A stretch of DNA of 64,000 bases from Antitrichia curtipendula. Its lineage: Eukaryota > Streptophyta > Bryopsida > Hypnales > Leucodontaceae. A program made the translations under genes and the position numbers. The notes under the pieces are model-generated. The model searched no databases, was not told the DNA's origin, and saw only the letters and a program-made list of their open reading frames with translations. Position 1 is the stretch's first letter, and the number at the start of each line of letters is the position of its first letter. This document shows, in pieces, positions 11,123-21,920 of the stretch. The stretch is from assembly GCA_951230915.1 (NCBI GenBank), contig OX579635.1, positions 14,632,001 to 14,696,000 on the forward strand. Reading direction: 5' to 3'.

Positions 11123-14100
11123 TTATAACGGTCCTGCTTCATCCGGTGTCTCTAATATTCGTGCAAATGATTGTACCAAGTCTCCTCCTTCTCCTCCACC
11201 AGTTGCCTCCGCTTGATCCTGTGCACTTGGTCCACCAGTTGCCTCCGCTTGATCCTGTGCACTTGGTCCACCAGTTGCCTCCGCTTGATTGTGTGCACTT
11301 GGTCCACCAATTGGACTCATTGGAGGCGAAGAGATAAATTGCAACGGCGTATCCACCATGGTGCTTGCAACGGGTGTTGTCACTCCTTCTGATAAAGTTG
11401 GCGTCAGAGAAGGTCCTTCCAAGATGGAAGTCACTCGGTGATAAATGTAATGTGGTCCTTCACCTGTCCGAGTGAATCGAACGTTGTCCCTATTAAAATA
11501 ATATCCCTCACCATCCGGGACGAAGCTCATTTGATCCAATTGACTGAATGCTGACAACGCTGATATGGACTCCGTTTGTGCTGTTGTATCTGCATTTTCT
11601 CCCACGCCCTCTTCAACTTGTTCCGGTTCCACGTTGTCCACCTCCTCAACTACTTCTGGAACAACAAAATCTGGGTCTTGCTCTACTTCCATCAAGTTTG
11701 CTTGGTCCCCATGGGCGTCACTGACTGCATCAGTGTCACGAGAACCTAAACTTCGGCCAGCACTTGGTAATCTGTCAGACTGTGTCCGCTCGGCATCACT
11801 CTCATCTTCATTCGTTGATGACGCTCCGGAATCAACTGCTTTAGCTTTCCCCTTCCGCCTTGCCTGTCTGTTCACTTGACGTCTCCCTTCTTCATCGGAG
11901 GAGTCCCTAGATGATCGCGGTAGTCTTTCAACTCTACCGGGTGGCACACCTCCATCTGTTTCAGTAACACCAGGATCAGGCAAGTTCTCTTCTCTAGTCA
12001 ACCCCAGTGAGGGTCTGCGTTCGGCGGCCATATTCACACTGTTCACCATCACCAACTTCTCCCCATACATCGATTGCAATTTGTCGTACACGAATTGCGT
12101 TTTCAACAAGACACCTTCCATAATGATAACATCATTGCCCACATATCCTGTCTCCAAAATCCCTGGCACTGCCATTGTGATGCCTAGTGTTATCAACCCC
12201 CAATTCCGCGGCAAATACATTTGCACCAATCTCTTCAACTCCATTGGTGTCCTCTCAAACTTGTCTTGCACTCGAGGCATCACTTCTGTACTCCAAGAGT
12301 CTTGAAATATAACATGTAAGTCATCCGTACTGCTAGGAAGGTTTTCCATGAACCCACTCTCTTTGGGATAATTCATGATGATGACAATGCCACCAACAGG
12401 TTGTACACCACGGCGTCGTTGCTCACCATGACGCAGATCATTCACATATGAGGCCACCGTTTCTGCTTGAAATATCCAAGAACCTTGTAGCACGTGGCAG
12501 CCCTCTGGCAACGCCATCCTCGACTCCATCGCTTCATCAAAGGATACGCCAGGTGGAAACAAAAACACGGCATTCCAACGAAAAATGCAAGACATCCAAT
12601 TTTTGAGTTGTTGCATAACCTTACTGTAATCCTCGTTCGACCATGGTATGTCCGTCCCTTCTGAACCTCCACGTCTACAATCAAAAATCCATAAACATGG
12701 TTTGCCAAGTTCAATGTACTCGTCCTCAAAGAACCCTCCTCTACATCTCACGTGAAATGTAGCTTCACGCTCTTCGTGTTGCACTACTGAAATTGCAACT
12801 TGCCAATTCCAATGAGCATTGGATACATCCTCCACGTCTCGACCATATCCCGCATAACCTCTGCGACCCGCTCGGATATCCACAAAATGTTGTCTAACAA
12901 AAGCTGGGACGGCACTCTCTAAACTGCTAAGCATTTGAACCGTCGTCACTGCAGGAAAACACCACGAGGTCTTTGTGTCATTATCCAATGTCCTCCCCAT
13001 CAAGATGAACTGCCTTCCTTCCGAATCTCCATACTTGCTTGCATTGATGGAGAAGAAATCATCCATAGACAATGGATTTTCATCCCCTGCTTCTACCATA
13101 AGAAACCGAATTTGGTTTCTGATGGCATCTTTCCGTTGTACTCTGTCCACCGCATACGCTATTGTACCTTTGGAGGGGTTTGCGGAAACAGCATCATTGA
13201 AATAGTATCGCTGTGAAGGACGCTTTCCATTCACCACATCCTTTGCAAACATCTCTTTCACCACACGTACATAGTTCTCAGTAGAGATACTATTCAACGG
13301 CCTCCACCAGGTCTTCTCCATCCTCTTCCGCTTCGGGTTTCCATCCACTGTGACATCAAGATTCTGATCTCCAGCCATCTTCTTCCATTTCATTTCTGCC
13401 TTCTTGCTGAAAAATAGTTTTCCGTCCTCATAATCTTTGCACACCTGCAAGATAGCCTCATAGGACTCCTCGTCTTCATGCCAAGCATGGCGTGTATAGT
13501 CCATCATCTTCCTCGACAACTCCCCCAACGATACACGCTTTGATAAGCTCTGACTTAAATGTAATGCACTTGCTGCCATTGTTAACGCTTTCGCTCTGTA
13601 TGCATCATCAGCCCGAGTAGCCACACTTGGACTTCCACACGCTTTCCATATGTCGCGCAGTTTGATGAGATTTTCGTAATGCATGGTGAAACATTTTCTG
13701 TCAAACTCCTTTGCATTTATTTTGACCGACGCTTCTATATAAAACTGCGGGTTGTTGTACACCACAAACTTTGCTTTCCGGCAAACAAACTGTGCATGAT
13801 ACTCTTCATTCGATAAATGTCCCTCTTCCTTCTCCCGTTCAGCTCGTTTACATGCACCAACAATATGTTGGCCATCTACTGGCTCCCACACAATATTGCT
13901 CTCCAGCCACCTTCTCTGCAATGCGGTGCTCGAGAGCGATGAATCCGCTCTGCAATATTTCAAATACACGGCTTCGAATTCACGTGCAGCCCCTTCTTGG
14001 CTAAATGGTACCTCCGTCACCTCCGTCACTCCCTCGTCATTGCTACTGTCATAGCGGTATGCAATGGGACGAAGGATAATCGCACTTACTCCATCAGCTT

Positions 14101-14326
14101 CGGATCCCTTGAGGCGCTCGTACATTTCATTCACACGCCAATCCATTAGCACCCTGTGGTTAGTCTCTGCGTTAGCCACATCGTGGATGCTATCGATCCT
14201 TGCATCAAAAATCAAACTCTGCCCCCATATATATCCTGCTCTGCACTCGGTCTCCGTAGGAAAAACAACAGGAACTTTCGTAATGCTCTTTGGCAATACT
14301 CTTCTAGGCTCTTGTTCTGGTTCACC
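11123..14326 (-). CDS. ParB/Srx-like domain fused to a degenerate N4/N6-type DNA methyltransferase (main exon)
   Basis: An open frame of about 1057 codons counted from a TTG at 14296; the frame opens just after a TAA at 14327-14329. No ATG is well placed, so this is probably the second exon of a gene starting at 15646. Counting from the TTG, residues ~20-190 read like a ParB/sulfiredoxin-like domain: an opening FDARIDSIHDV strand, VNEMYERLKG, and the glycine-histidine motif VDGQHIVGACKRA with D141-G-Q-H144. Residues ~500-730 follow a beta-class DNA methyltransferase. LWIFDCRRGG (D539-C-R-R542) stands where DPPY is expected, followed by an acidic/tryptophan helix. FERTPMELKRLVQMY (from 680) and GLITLGI..ETGYVGNDVIIMEG (700-728) stand where the SAM-binding FxGxG block should be. 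Both catalytic motifs are changed, so it is probably a pseudo-enzyme. Residues ~760-1057 are acidic and low complexity. It is transcribed divergently from the DUF7869 gene. The domain calls are mine by eye. Confidence 0.75.
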   Translation of the reverse strand, partial: GEPEQEPRRVLPKSITKVPVVFPTETECRAGYIWGQSLIFDARIDSIHDVANAETNHRVLMDWRVNEMYERLKGSEADGVSAIILRPIAYRYDSSNDEGVTEVTEVPFSQEGAAREFEAVYLKYCRADSSLSSTALQRRWLESNIVWEPVDGQHIVGACKRAEREKEEGHLSNEEYHAQFVCRKAKFVVYNNPQFYIEASVKINAKEFDRKCFTMHYENLIKLRDIWKACGSPSVATRADDAYRAKALTMAASALHLSQSLSKRVSLGELSRKMMDYTRHAWHEDEESYEAILQVCKDYEDGKLFFSKKAEMKWKKMAGDQNLDVTVDGNPKRKRMEKTWWRPLNSISTENYVRVVKEMFAKDVVNGKRPSQRYYFNDAVSANPSKGTIAYAVDRVQRKDAIRNQIRFLMVEAGDENPLSMDDFFSINASKYGDSEGRQFILMGRTLDNDTKTSWCFPAVTTVQMLSSLESAVPAFVRQHFVDIRAGRRGYAGYGRDVEDVSNAHWNWQVAISVVQHEEREATFHVRCRGGFFEDEYIELGKPCLWIFDCRRGGSEGTDIPWSNEDYSKVMQQLKNWMSCIFRWNAVFLFPPGVSFDEAMESRMALPEGCHVLQGSWIFQAETVASYVNDLRHGEQRRRGVQPVGGIVIIMNYPKESGFMENLPSSTDDLHVIFQDSWSTEVMPRVQDKFERTPMELKRLVQMYLPRNWGLITLGITMAVPGILETGYVGNDVIIMEGVLLKTQFVYDKLQSMYGEKLVMVNSVNMAAERRPSLGLTREENLPDPGVTETDGGVPPGRVERLPRSSRDSSDEEGRRQVNRQARRKGKAKAVDSGASSTNEDESDAERTQSDRLPSAGRSLGSRDTDAVSDAHGDQANLMEVEQDPDFVVPEVVEEVDNVEPEQVEEGVGENADTTAQTESISALSAFSQLDQMSFVPDGEGYYFNRDNVRFTRTGEGPHYIYHRVTSILEGPSLTPTLSEGVTTPVASTMVDTPLQFISSPPMSPIGGPSAHNQAEATGGPSAQDQAEATGGPSAQDQAEATGGGEGGDLVQSFARILETPDEAGPL
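11201..11308 (-). repeat. 36-bp tandem repeat, 3 copies, in coding sequence
   Basis: The units at 11201, 11237 and 11273 are 36 bp each, nearly identical and in frame. They encode three copies of GGPSAQDQAEAT near the C-terminus of the ParB/pseudo-methyltransferase protein. Repeat number is likely to vary between copies. Confidence 0.9.
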
Positions 14327-14413
14327 TTAAGAGGAATCATCATCAATGATGGCATCTTCGCCATCATCTCCTTGTGGAGGACGACTTTGTAAGGCTGCTC
14401 TTCAACAACGTAC

Positions 14414-15646
14414 TTGTGCTGCTGTTCGCTTCCTAGCACCTTGTTCTTCTCCAGCATCTGTTGCACGAATGCGACGCCCTGCTTGGTCTTCTGAGATGTT
14501 TTGCACTGCAAAATCACGTTGCATCTCACGCCCACCATGTCCTCTACCAACACCACGTCCTCCACTAGCACCACGTCCTCCACTAGCACCACGTCCTCCA
14601 CTAGCTCCACGTCCTCCACCAGCACCGCGTCCCCTAACAGCACTCCGTCCTGCACGATTGGCAATCCTTGCTGCATCCACGTTGGCCACTACAACATGTG
14701 ACCTGTACACTCTTGCACCAGAGCCAACTCTTGGTTCTCTTGATCTTGATCCTGATCCAATTTCCGTTATTGTGGTTGGAGCTCCTTCTTCTCCTTCACT
14801 TGGAAGCTCAGGAAAAATCGGGAGTTCGCTTGGTACATTGTTTTGAGTTCCCTCCCCTCTCGATTGCAACAACTCCTCTGCAACTTCCATCTCCACTACT
14901 GGTGAACTCACTGCTGCGCTCGCTTGCACTTGTACCTCACAAGTATCACTTGTAGGTTCAACAACAGCATCGGTTGTTGCAGATTGGAGGCGTTGACGTT
15001 GTGTCCTTAGTCTACCAGGATTAACCCCCTCATTTGCATGCATTCCTAATTCCCTTTCAACAGCAGCTCGCTTGCGGTTCCGTTCATCAAGTGGAACCCA
15101 ATTTGGATTCACTGGCGTAGCAAGATCCCTATATACTTCATTCAAGTCCTCTGGATCTCTTGGTGCAGGCCGCTCTTGCACAACACCTGGGTTCATTCTT
15201 TCTAATTCTTCACGACTTAGAATCTCCCGGTATCGATGACGCAGTGCTCGCACTTGTTCATAGGTCATCCCCATGAATTTTTGAACCGCTCCCTCTCGTT
15301 TAACCTGCAATTCATGAGGTAATTTCTTCCAATCTTTTGCCACACTCTTCAAGCTACGCATCGGAGTAAGAACAAAGAGAAGTTGCGGCGGAACTGGAGC
15401 CATCATAAATATCTTCTTCAGTTTATACTTCTCAAGTGCCGTTTCTGTTGTGGTCACCGACACAGTAAGTCCTCCGTCAGCGGTTCCCGTTAGGCCCTCA
15501 AGGACTCCATGTGAGGACGCCAATGCAGACTCATAACGCCCCTGCCCAATTGGAAAATCTGTGATCCACAAAGAAGACCTGTCATTGTCGTTTGCTACGA
15601 TCCACCATCCGTGCTCCAACCACTTCGAATGCATTTTCGGTGCCAT
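14414..15646 (-). CDS. Probable first coding exon of the ParB/pseudo-methyltransferase gene, with an RG-rich tail
   Basis: The frame is open from 15733 to 14402. I prefer the ATG at 15646 (MAPKMHSKWLEHGWW) because just upstream lies an acceptor-like site (TTTCATGTTCAG before 15651), suggesting a 5' UTR intron. The protein part of ~411 residues starts with a globular segment rich in tryptophan and aromatic residues (SLWITDFPIGQGRYE). A charged helical stretch follows (KFMGMTYEQVRALRHRYREI), then a low-complexity linker, then a run of GRGASG repeats near 14541-14630 typical of RNA- or DNA-binding RG-rich tails. A donor-like CAA|GTACGT at 14414/14413 and an acceptor-like AG before 14308 would remove a 105-nt intron in phase 0 and join this exon to the main one, giving about 1472 residues. 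Otherwise it is a separate gene of unknown function. I do not recognise the N-terminal domain. Confidence 0.6.
14541..14630 (-). repeat. 18-bp tandem repeat, about 5 copies, encoding RG-rich sequence
   Basis: The unit CCTCCACTAGCACCACGT starts at 14559 and recurs every 18 bp; the flanking units at 14541 and 14613 are diverged. In the minus frame each unit encodes GRGASG-type residues. Confidence 0.85.
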
Positions 15647-15652
15647 GATGCC

Positions 15653-16746
15653 CTGAACATGAAAGTTCAACTGTAATTTAGCATTCATTGATGTTCTCAA
15701 CAGTTTATAAATACATTGCAATAATTGAAACAATATAATTCAAAATTCATAAAATTTGAAAAACACACTACTGTTGTAGTGAAGTTTGGAACAATTATGC
15801 AATAAGACAAATACATTTTCTTTCCATGGTACTATATGTACTTAGTGAGAGGAAAAAACTCACTGAAGAAAAAAAAAACTCAATTTCAACAACAACCAAA
15901 TCTCTAAAATCAAATCAACGCAATATTCATTAAAATGAGACAAAATGTAGTCTCAATTTACCTTTGACTCGAAGATACATCGTTGTAAATATTTAATATT
16001 GAAAGTATTCGATAATTTGACACTTACATATATTAATATATATAAAAAACTGTTATTGCCTAAAGATTGCACTCGCATTTTATCTTCGACTGTGGGATAA
16101 AATCCCTAAAACGGTTTTAGAGTTTAAGTCTCAAAATGACCTTTTTGAGGTTTTTTTAACAGAATTGGCAATAATCCACGTATTCTTCAATAACACCTGT
16201 TGTACGCATGACAATGAATATCACAATAGTTCCAACAAATCCACTACACATTCATTCAAAAAAAAAAAATATGATTGGCATGTGAAAATCTTATATTTTT
16301 TATTCTCAATAGAACATTACATGTATGATTTGTAGGTGCTTTCTTAATACTCTTCGACAATACTCTTGTATGTTGTTGCTTCGATTCAACCTCAGAGGAA
16401 TCATCAGCAATAATAGAATTTTATTAAAAATAAAGGATTTGAATGTCCCAAACTCTTATAATCATTATAAAGATTTTTGGTTATTCTGATTTTGAAAATT
16501 CTTTTATCTCTTTTATTCATCGTTGAACTTCATTCTTCGAAATTGGCATTTTCAAATGTATATAGCAAAACTATTATCTGAAAACAAAACAATATTTCAT
16601 TAAGGCCAAAACAATTAAAATATAAACAAAAAATACTTTACCATTTTAATTGAGGGAACATTAAATGAAAAAGACTTTTCACAGTCTTCTTCCAAATGCT
16701 ATACTTTTGACTTGGATGTTATCAAAGTTCTTCAAATTTCTATGAA
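15653..16746. other. AT-rich region upstream of the ParB/pseudo-methyltransferase gene
   Basis: No gene seen. It must hold part of the 5' UTR or promoter of the minus-strand gene if the acceptor near 15651 is real. A passage at ~16330-16400 resembles the coding stretch at 14270-14340 (TACTCTT..CTTGT..CGATTCAACCTCAGAGGAATCATCA), so a short piece of the gene seems to have been duplicated here and decayed. Confidence 0.45.
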
Positions 16747-17685
16747 CCCCTAAATTTTTTGGAATATGTTTTCACCAGAACCGCTTTGACACTGCCATTT
16801 CTAATACTAGTGTCGAATTGTGTTCAAAAAAGGCATTCTTGGACACATGCAACCACAGCATCTTGTAGTAAACTTGTTTAAGAAGATGTGAAAAGCATTT
16901 AAGAAATTTTCACCTTGTGGACTGCAAGATAATAGCGTTCAAATTGACAATAATCTTTTTTTGGACCAAACAACAAAAACGAGCATCTGCCCTTCACAAG
17001 GTCACATTTGTCTGAAAAAATCGTCTAAAATGGTGGATACTCTTTTGATTTACTCTTCAAGGCAAATTCGCTACATGCTTGAAATATTTTATATCATTTG
17101 CAATTGTACAACTTATAGGGCAAAAATAGTAAAAATGAAGAGGTAGAGAATGATTCAAAACACTAAATTCTGAACAATTAATTTATGGAATTGCAAAATG
17201 CCAATCCCAACGGTTCTAATGTTGAAATAAACAATCTACACCCGATGTTTTCATTTTTTTTCAGGAATATTGAAAATTAAGTTACATACAGAACTAGAAA
17301 GTTCATTTTAGAGTTCAGATTCCATAACTAACCTGAAACTGAGAATTCTAATAACTTATGACTCATAGATCTAAATGGAATGATTCAAAGCTTCCCGTGT
17401 ACATATAAATCTAAAGAACAAATTTCAATTTTCTTTTTTCTTAAAAAGTGATTTTCAAAGAAGTTTTTTTCCCTGCCCATGTTGTCCGCTAAAAACTGCA
17501 AATGACATATCATGCAATAACTTTTAACAATGTAGTCAAAATTTTTAAAAATTGTTGGGCCTTAGAACTACACCTCAATCACGTACTGCATGTAAATTTA
17601 AAAGAAAAAACATATAAATTTAATTCGTAGTGAGTTGCTCATAATCACTATGTTGCCGGAAATGAAGATTGTGGTCCTTTATGGG
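16747..17685 (+). mobile_element. Degenerate ~939-bp copy of the TTAA-flanked MITE family
   Basis: The left end reads TGAA-CCCCTAAA and the right end CCTTTATGGG-TTTCAA, both mutated forms of TTAA-CCCCTAAAGG and its inverse. The internal phrases match the copies at 33796-34725 and 57626-58543. It lies inside the 19.5-kb element and entered before or during that element's history. Confidence 0.6.
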
Positions 17686-19880
17686 TTTCAATATATATTT
17701 TATTTGTACAAGAAGACATTGCATTTAAGTATGATAGGAAAATTGAAGATAAAAAAATATATCCACTCATACTTGAAATTTAATTTTGCTCTGTTGCGTG
17801 CTTAAAATTTTAGCTTATTTTTTAAGGAAACTACTCTTATACTTCCCTAGGAATAAGAATCAACTTTAGTATTGCCAACAAGAATTGAGGACAAATACCT
17901 GATGCAAATTATAGGAAGGCTCACAGTCTGGAAGCAATCACTTCTGCTACACGATTATAGAGCTCCTTGTTCACATTCTTGGTCTACGACACATGTACTT
18001 CGGCGAAGTAACCTGCAATATAAAAAATTAATGTCATTAATGTCGATTATTCTTCATATCTACATATTTTGCATTGAATTCTAGATTATGCCGTTTTCTA
18101 GTGCCGAGATTATTTGCCAAATGCAGTTGTTAGAATCTTATTATTGTCCTACTTGCATAATTGCCTGCCAAACTGACAACCATTTTTTTAATTTACAAAG
18201 TCTGAAGAGGAATTTCTACAAAGTAATAGGATGACACTTAAAACTTTGAACGGTTTACTGCAAACACAATTACAAAGCACTGTATCTACAAGAAAAATTT
18301 AATGCAGAAAGTACCATACGCTAAAGTTGAAGCACTTATATTTTGAACCTATCCTAGTGAAAAAATTAGCCAATGCGAAAAACCCTAAACCCTTAATAAT
18401 TTTTAATTAAGACATGATTATGGCGAGATTGGTTATTATCACCCAGTTACTCTAAAAAATCGTACTAATAACATATGATTACACTTTGGATAAACTCATT
18501 CAATCATTATTGACATTTGCTTATAATTCAATTACTTCAAAATGCCTAGCATAGAAAGAGAACTTCGAAATGTCTAACAAGTGTTTTGATTACTTGCCAA
18601 TGTATAATTCAGTGAAGCTACTATCTGGTTGAAAGTTATACTTTGCCTTAAAAAAATTCATTAGCAGCTAGTTCTACTCAATCCAAACCTTCTTAAAAGA
18701 GTGTGAGCAATTAATTTAAACGAAAAATGCAAAGCAAAGTAAATTTAGGGTAAATTCATGTGATACCTTTTAAGTGTTCACGACTACAGGATCAATCAAT
18801 GTATCATTAATTTTGCCATGTCATCATTCTCATTTGATAATTCTATTGGTTTGCTTTTGGATTTTGATATGATTATGATTTAAGCAATTCAAGCGTAGAC
18901 TAATACAAAAACAAATAAGCTAGGATGAGGTCCCCTGCTATTTTTTTTTTAACATATATTATACAGAACTTAGAAGAACAAACTAAATTTTAAGATTTCC
19001 AACTACCAACCACCAAATACTATCTAGAGTTTTGCCACTTCAATTAGTGTTTTTCAGAGCATTCCATGTGCAGTTGCTCACAAGTTGGCAGCCAATGCAC
19101 TTTGAAGTTTTCGTTGGAAGCGGTGAGCAAGGGTTCATGCACTTTGGACTACAAGTTTTTCCAGTTATGTAAGCAGTGAGTATTTTTTGAATTTCAAATG
19201 GTGAAGATGATATCATCTAAGCATACACGATTTGTATGCTATATTATGAGTCTGCAACTCTATTATTAAAAGCGCTTTGACAAAAAATTTAAAGTTCAAT
19301 GAACTGAAGCACTACAGACACTAGGACTTCGAACAGCTCTTTGCCATTTTAGTTCTTTGGTTTAGGAGTAAGGTAACAGGTCCGAGAATAGTTCGGACAT
19401 GAAGAACCGCCCACCTGTAAAATGTACACAATTTGCACATACTGTTTTTTCATAGCCTTCATTGATGTACAAGCAGTGTACATTTCAAGGGTGGACGGCT
19501 TTGGAGCCCTACGTCAGTTCAACTTCAAAATTCCATAACTAATTTTAAAAAATTCCAAAAAATGTGAAACAATTTAGGTTAGATGCCAAATCCACTTCTC
19601 TTTCAAGAAAAATTGACTGAAAAATATTTCAATAAGTTTTGCCTTCCCAAAATTTGGTATAAGCTCTTAGGTGGGCGATTTCCGGATTTGTTACCTTACA
19701 TTGACTAGAATTCTCCTTTTCAGAATCTTTTGTGCATTAAAAATTAATTTGTTGTTCAGTCTTAATACTGACATTGTATTCACAAAATTATGGTCTGCCA
19801 CTTATTTAACGACCGGCAAAGGTTCAAACACGGTGGTCCTCTTAGATTAAGATTTTTGAATGACGCTTTATACTTACAAC
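17686..19880. other. No gene seen in the element's central spacer
   Basis: AT-rich, with only short random frames. No repeat structure is evident except T-runs. Confidence 0.5.
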
Positions 19881-21083
19881 AGATTCCGTGCGCGGTAAGT
19901 GATCAAAGCGAACTCAGTACCTTTCTTCAAATTCTTTCTTGAGTAAAGTACTGTTTGAAGTTACTGTATTTGTATTCCGATGTCAAGTACCCTGGGGTCT
20001 CACATTCCCAGCGAATTCAAAACTGTCGCTGCACCGAAGTTCCTGCACATCGAAATCACACGCGGCACTCAGCAAATGCGACATGACACTTCTATCACTT
20101 ACCGGTACTCAGTGACTTGTGCGTGCATTCTGCTGGCGGTAATTACCTCTGTGTGTTACACTAAGTCTATATAGAAACAGCAGAGTTTGATAACAATGAA
20201 GCCCCGAAGTAGCCGGTCGCTAAAACTCTTTCCTGTTCATGAAGTCTAAATCCAAACCGTAACTGGCTTTCAAATTGGCTTTACTGATTGCATGTCTAAC
20301 CTCTGCTGCAGACGGCGCTCTTCTTCGACATTTGAAGACGAGTTTGCGGAAGACCAAGAATCAGATGCGGAAGAAGACGAACAGTTAGATCCAAGAGGAC
20401 CGCGGGAAACGGCGCTATGCTGGAGACGGAGTTCTTCTTCAAAATTTCCAGGGATCGACTGCAAGAAGGATAAGAAATGTGTGATCATTTTGCACAAAAA
20501 AATACAGTCAGAGCAGCTTGATTTTAGTAGATGCTCTTAGTTTTCGAGTCTTCAATCTAGCTTTCCCTGTCTACTCCACAGAAGCAGTCGGACGAAATCA
20601 CGTAACGATTAGTACAGTAGTAGCAATCCTCACAATTTCGGAAGAAATTCAACTCAGGAACTTGGCATCAGACCTGCTGTCTGGGTCTGGTTCTTCATCA
20701 GTTTAATCAGGGACTTCGAAGGTGTAACGCTGAGGAAACAGAGAACCGGGGAAATCAATTACCGAACCGGGGAAACGCTGAGGGAACAGAGAACCTGCGG
20801 TGCGATTTCAGAACCAAAATAATCAAAAACAGTATCGCTGCATCCCACGAGGTTGCTTCAATCGCGACAGCCAAAAGGAATAGGCGGTATCTTTGAGAAA
20901 GGAGGAACGAAATCAACGCATCACAACATCGGAGGAGCGGAAGTACCTGCGAGAATCACTTCCTCGGGAAGGGAGCTAGCAGGCCAGCTTCCACAGGAGC
21001 GTCGCCGTGAGGTGCGAAAACGGGTCAGCTTCCTGCACATCGAAATCACATGCGGAAGAGGTAAGATAACATAAAAGTCCCCG

Positions 21084-21183
21084 TTCTTGCGTTCCGATTG
21101 AAACGAAACACGTAGTACTAGGCATGCAGACAATTCTTGCGTTCCGATTGAAACGAAACACATAGTACTAGGCATGCAGACAA
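21084..21183 (+). repeat. 50-bp tandem repeat, 2 copies
   Basis: Units start at 21084 and 21134 (TTCTTGCGTTCCGATTGAAA) and differ by one base (CACGTAG versus CACATAG). A recent slip duplication is the simplest explanation. Confidence 0.9.
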
Positions 21184-21218
21184 TTGTAGGTTAGAAGTAG
21201 ACAATATAGTAGTGCAAC

Positions 21219-21284
21219 GTGAACAGTATCGGCTATCATACCCCCCCCCCGCGCGGGGGGGGTATGACAGCCGATACTGTTCAC
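21219..21284. repeat. 66-bp near-perfect hairpin with C-run/G-run stem
   Basis: GTGAACAGTATCGGCTATCA followed by a run of C, then a GCGC centre, then the reverse complement ending CTGTTCAC. There is one mismatch between the arms. The G-run could also form other DNA structures. Confidence 0.9.
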
Positions 21285-21323
21285 TACTACTGATGAACGA
21301 AGGGAAAAAAAAAATCTTTCACT

Positions 21324-21387
21324 GTGAACAGTCTTGGCTGTCATACCCCCCGCGCGTGGGGGGGGTATGACAACCAACACTGTTCAC
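21324..21387. repeat. Second GC hairpin of the same family
   Basis: GTGAACAGTCTTGGCTGTCA followed by C-run, CGCG centre, G-run and the inverted arm. It shares sequence with the hairpin 40 bp upstream but the arms are more diverged. Two copies side by side suggest a tiny palindromic mobile unit or a duplicated regulatory site. Confidence 0.9.
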
Positions 21388-21813
21388 AATGAAGCGGAAG
21401 AAAAAAAATTCGTTCCCGCAGATGTCAGCGAGAAAATGCGACCTTGCTACTAATCGACGATGCACCGAAGTGGACCAGGTAGAACTTGATTTCACAGACC
21501 AGAAATTTGGTAGATTGTATTGATGCTTTTCCCAGTTCGTAAGCCGCGCATGACAAATCTTGTTCAGCACCCTCAGTCGGAGAGAATTGTTAGATTTCGA
21601 TCGTCCAAACAGAGAATAAAAATTTACGCATCCGCCGGTTTCTTCAGTCGACCGAACTTGCGGCTTACCGCGCGGACTCTTGGCTGACTCAAGTCTGTTG
21701 TAGGAGGCGAAGACAAGGCCTCGGCACTGGGGTTTGCAAAACCTAAGGAAAATGCCGAAAGTGCCGAAAGTGCCGAAGTCTCGTATTTGCGATGCAGAAT
21801 CACCTTCTGTTCC

Positions 21814-21920
21814 CGCGTTACTTTCCAACCATGCAGAATCGTTGCAATTTTTTTAACGCGTTACTTTCCAGCCATGCAGAGTCGTTGCATTCTGTTCACG
21901 CGTTACTTTCGAGCCACCTT
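21814..21920 (+). repeat. 42-43-bp tandem repeat, about 2.5 copies
   Basis: The phrase CGCGTTACTTTCCA..CCATGCAGA..TCGTTGCA starts at 21814 and 21857. A partial third copy starts at 21899. Confidence 0.8.

Noticed and set aside
12442..12729. Frames antisense to or out of phase with the ParB/pseudo-methyltransferase gene, and similar ones within 26610-29804
   Set aside because: They are shadows of the long frames and show no independent coding evidence.
16961..17146. Short frame whose protein resembles those at 33922-34176 (+) and 58164-58346 (-)
   Set aside because: All three lie inside copies of the same TTAA-flanked MITE, so the likeness reflects repeat identity and not a conserved gene.
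20292..20540. 82-codon frame rich in acidic residues in the GC island
   Set aside because: Low complexity, no conserved motif and no partner exon; not enough to call a gene.
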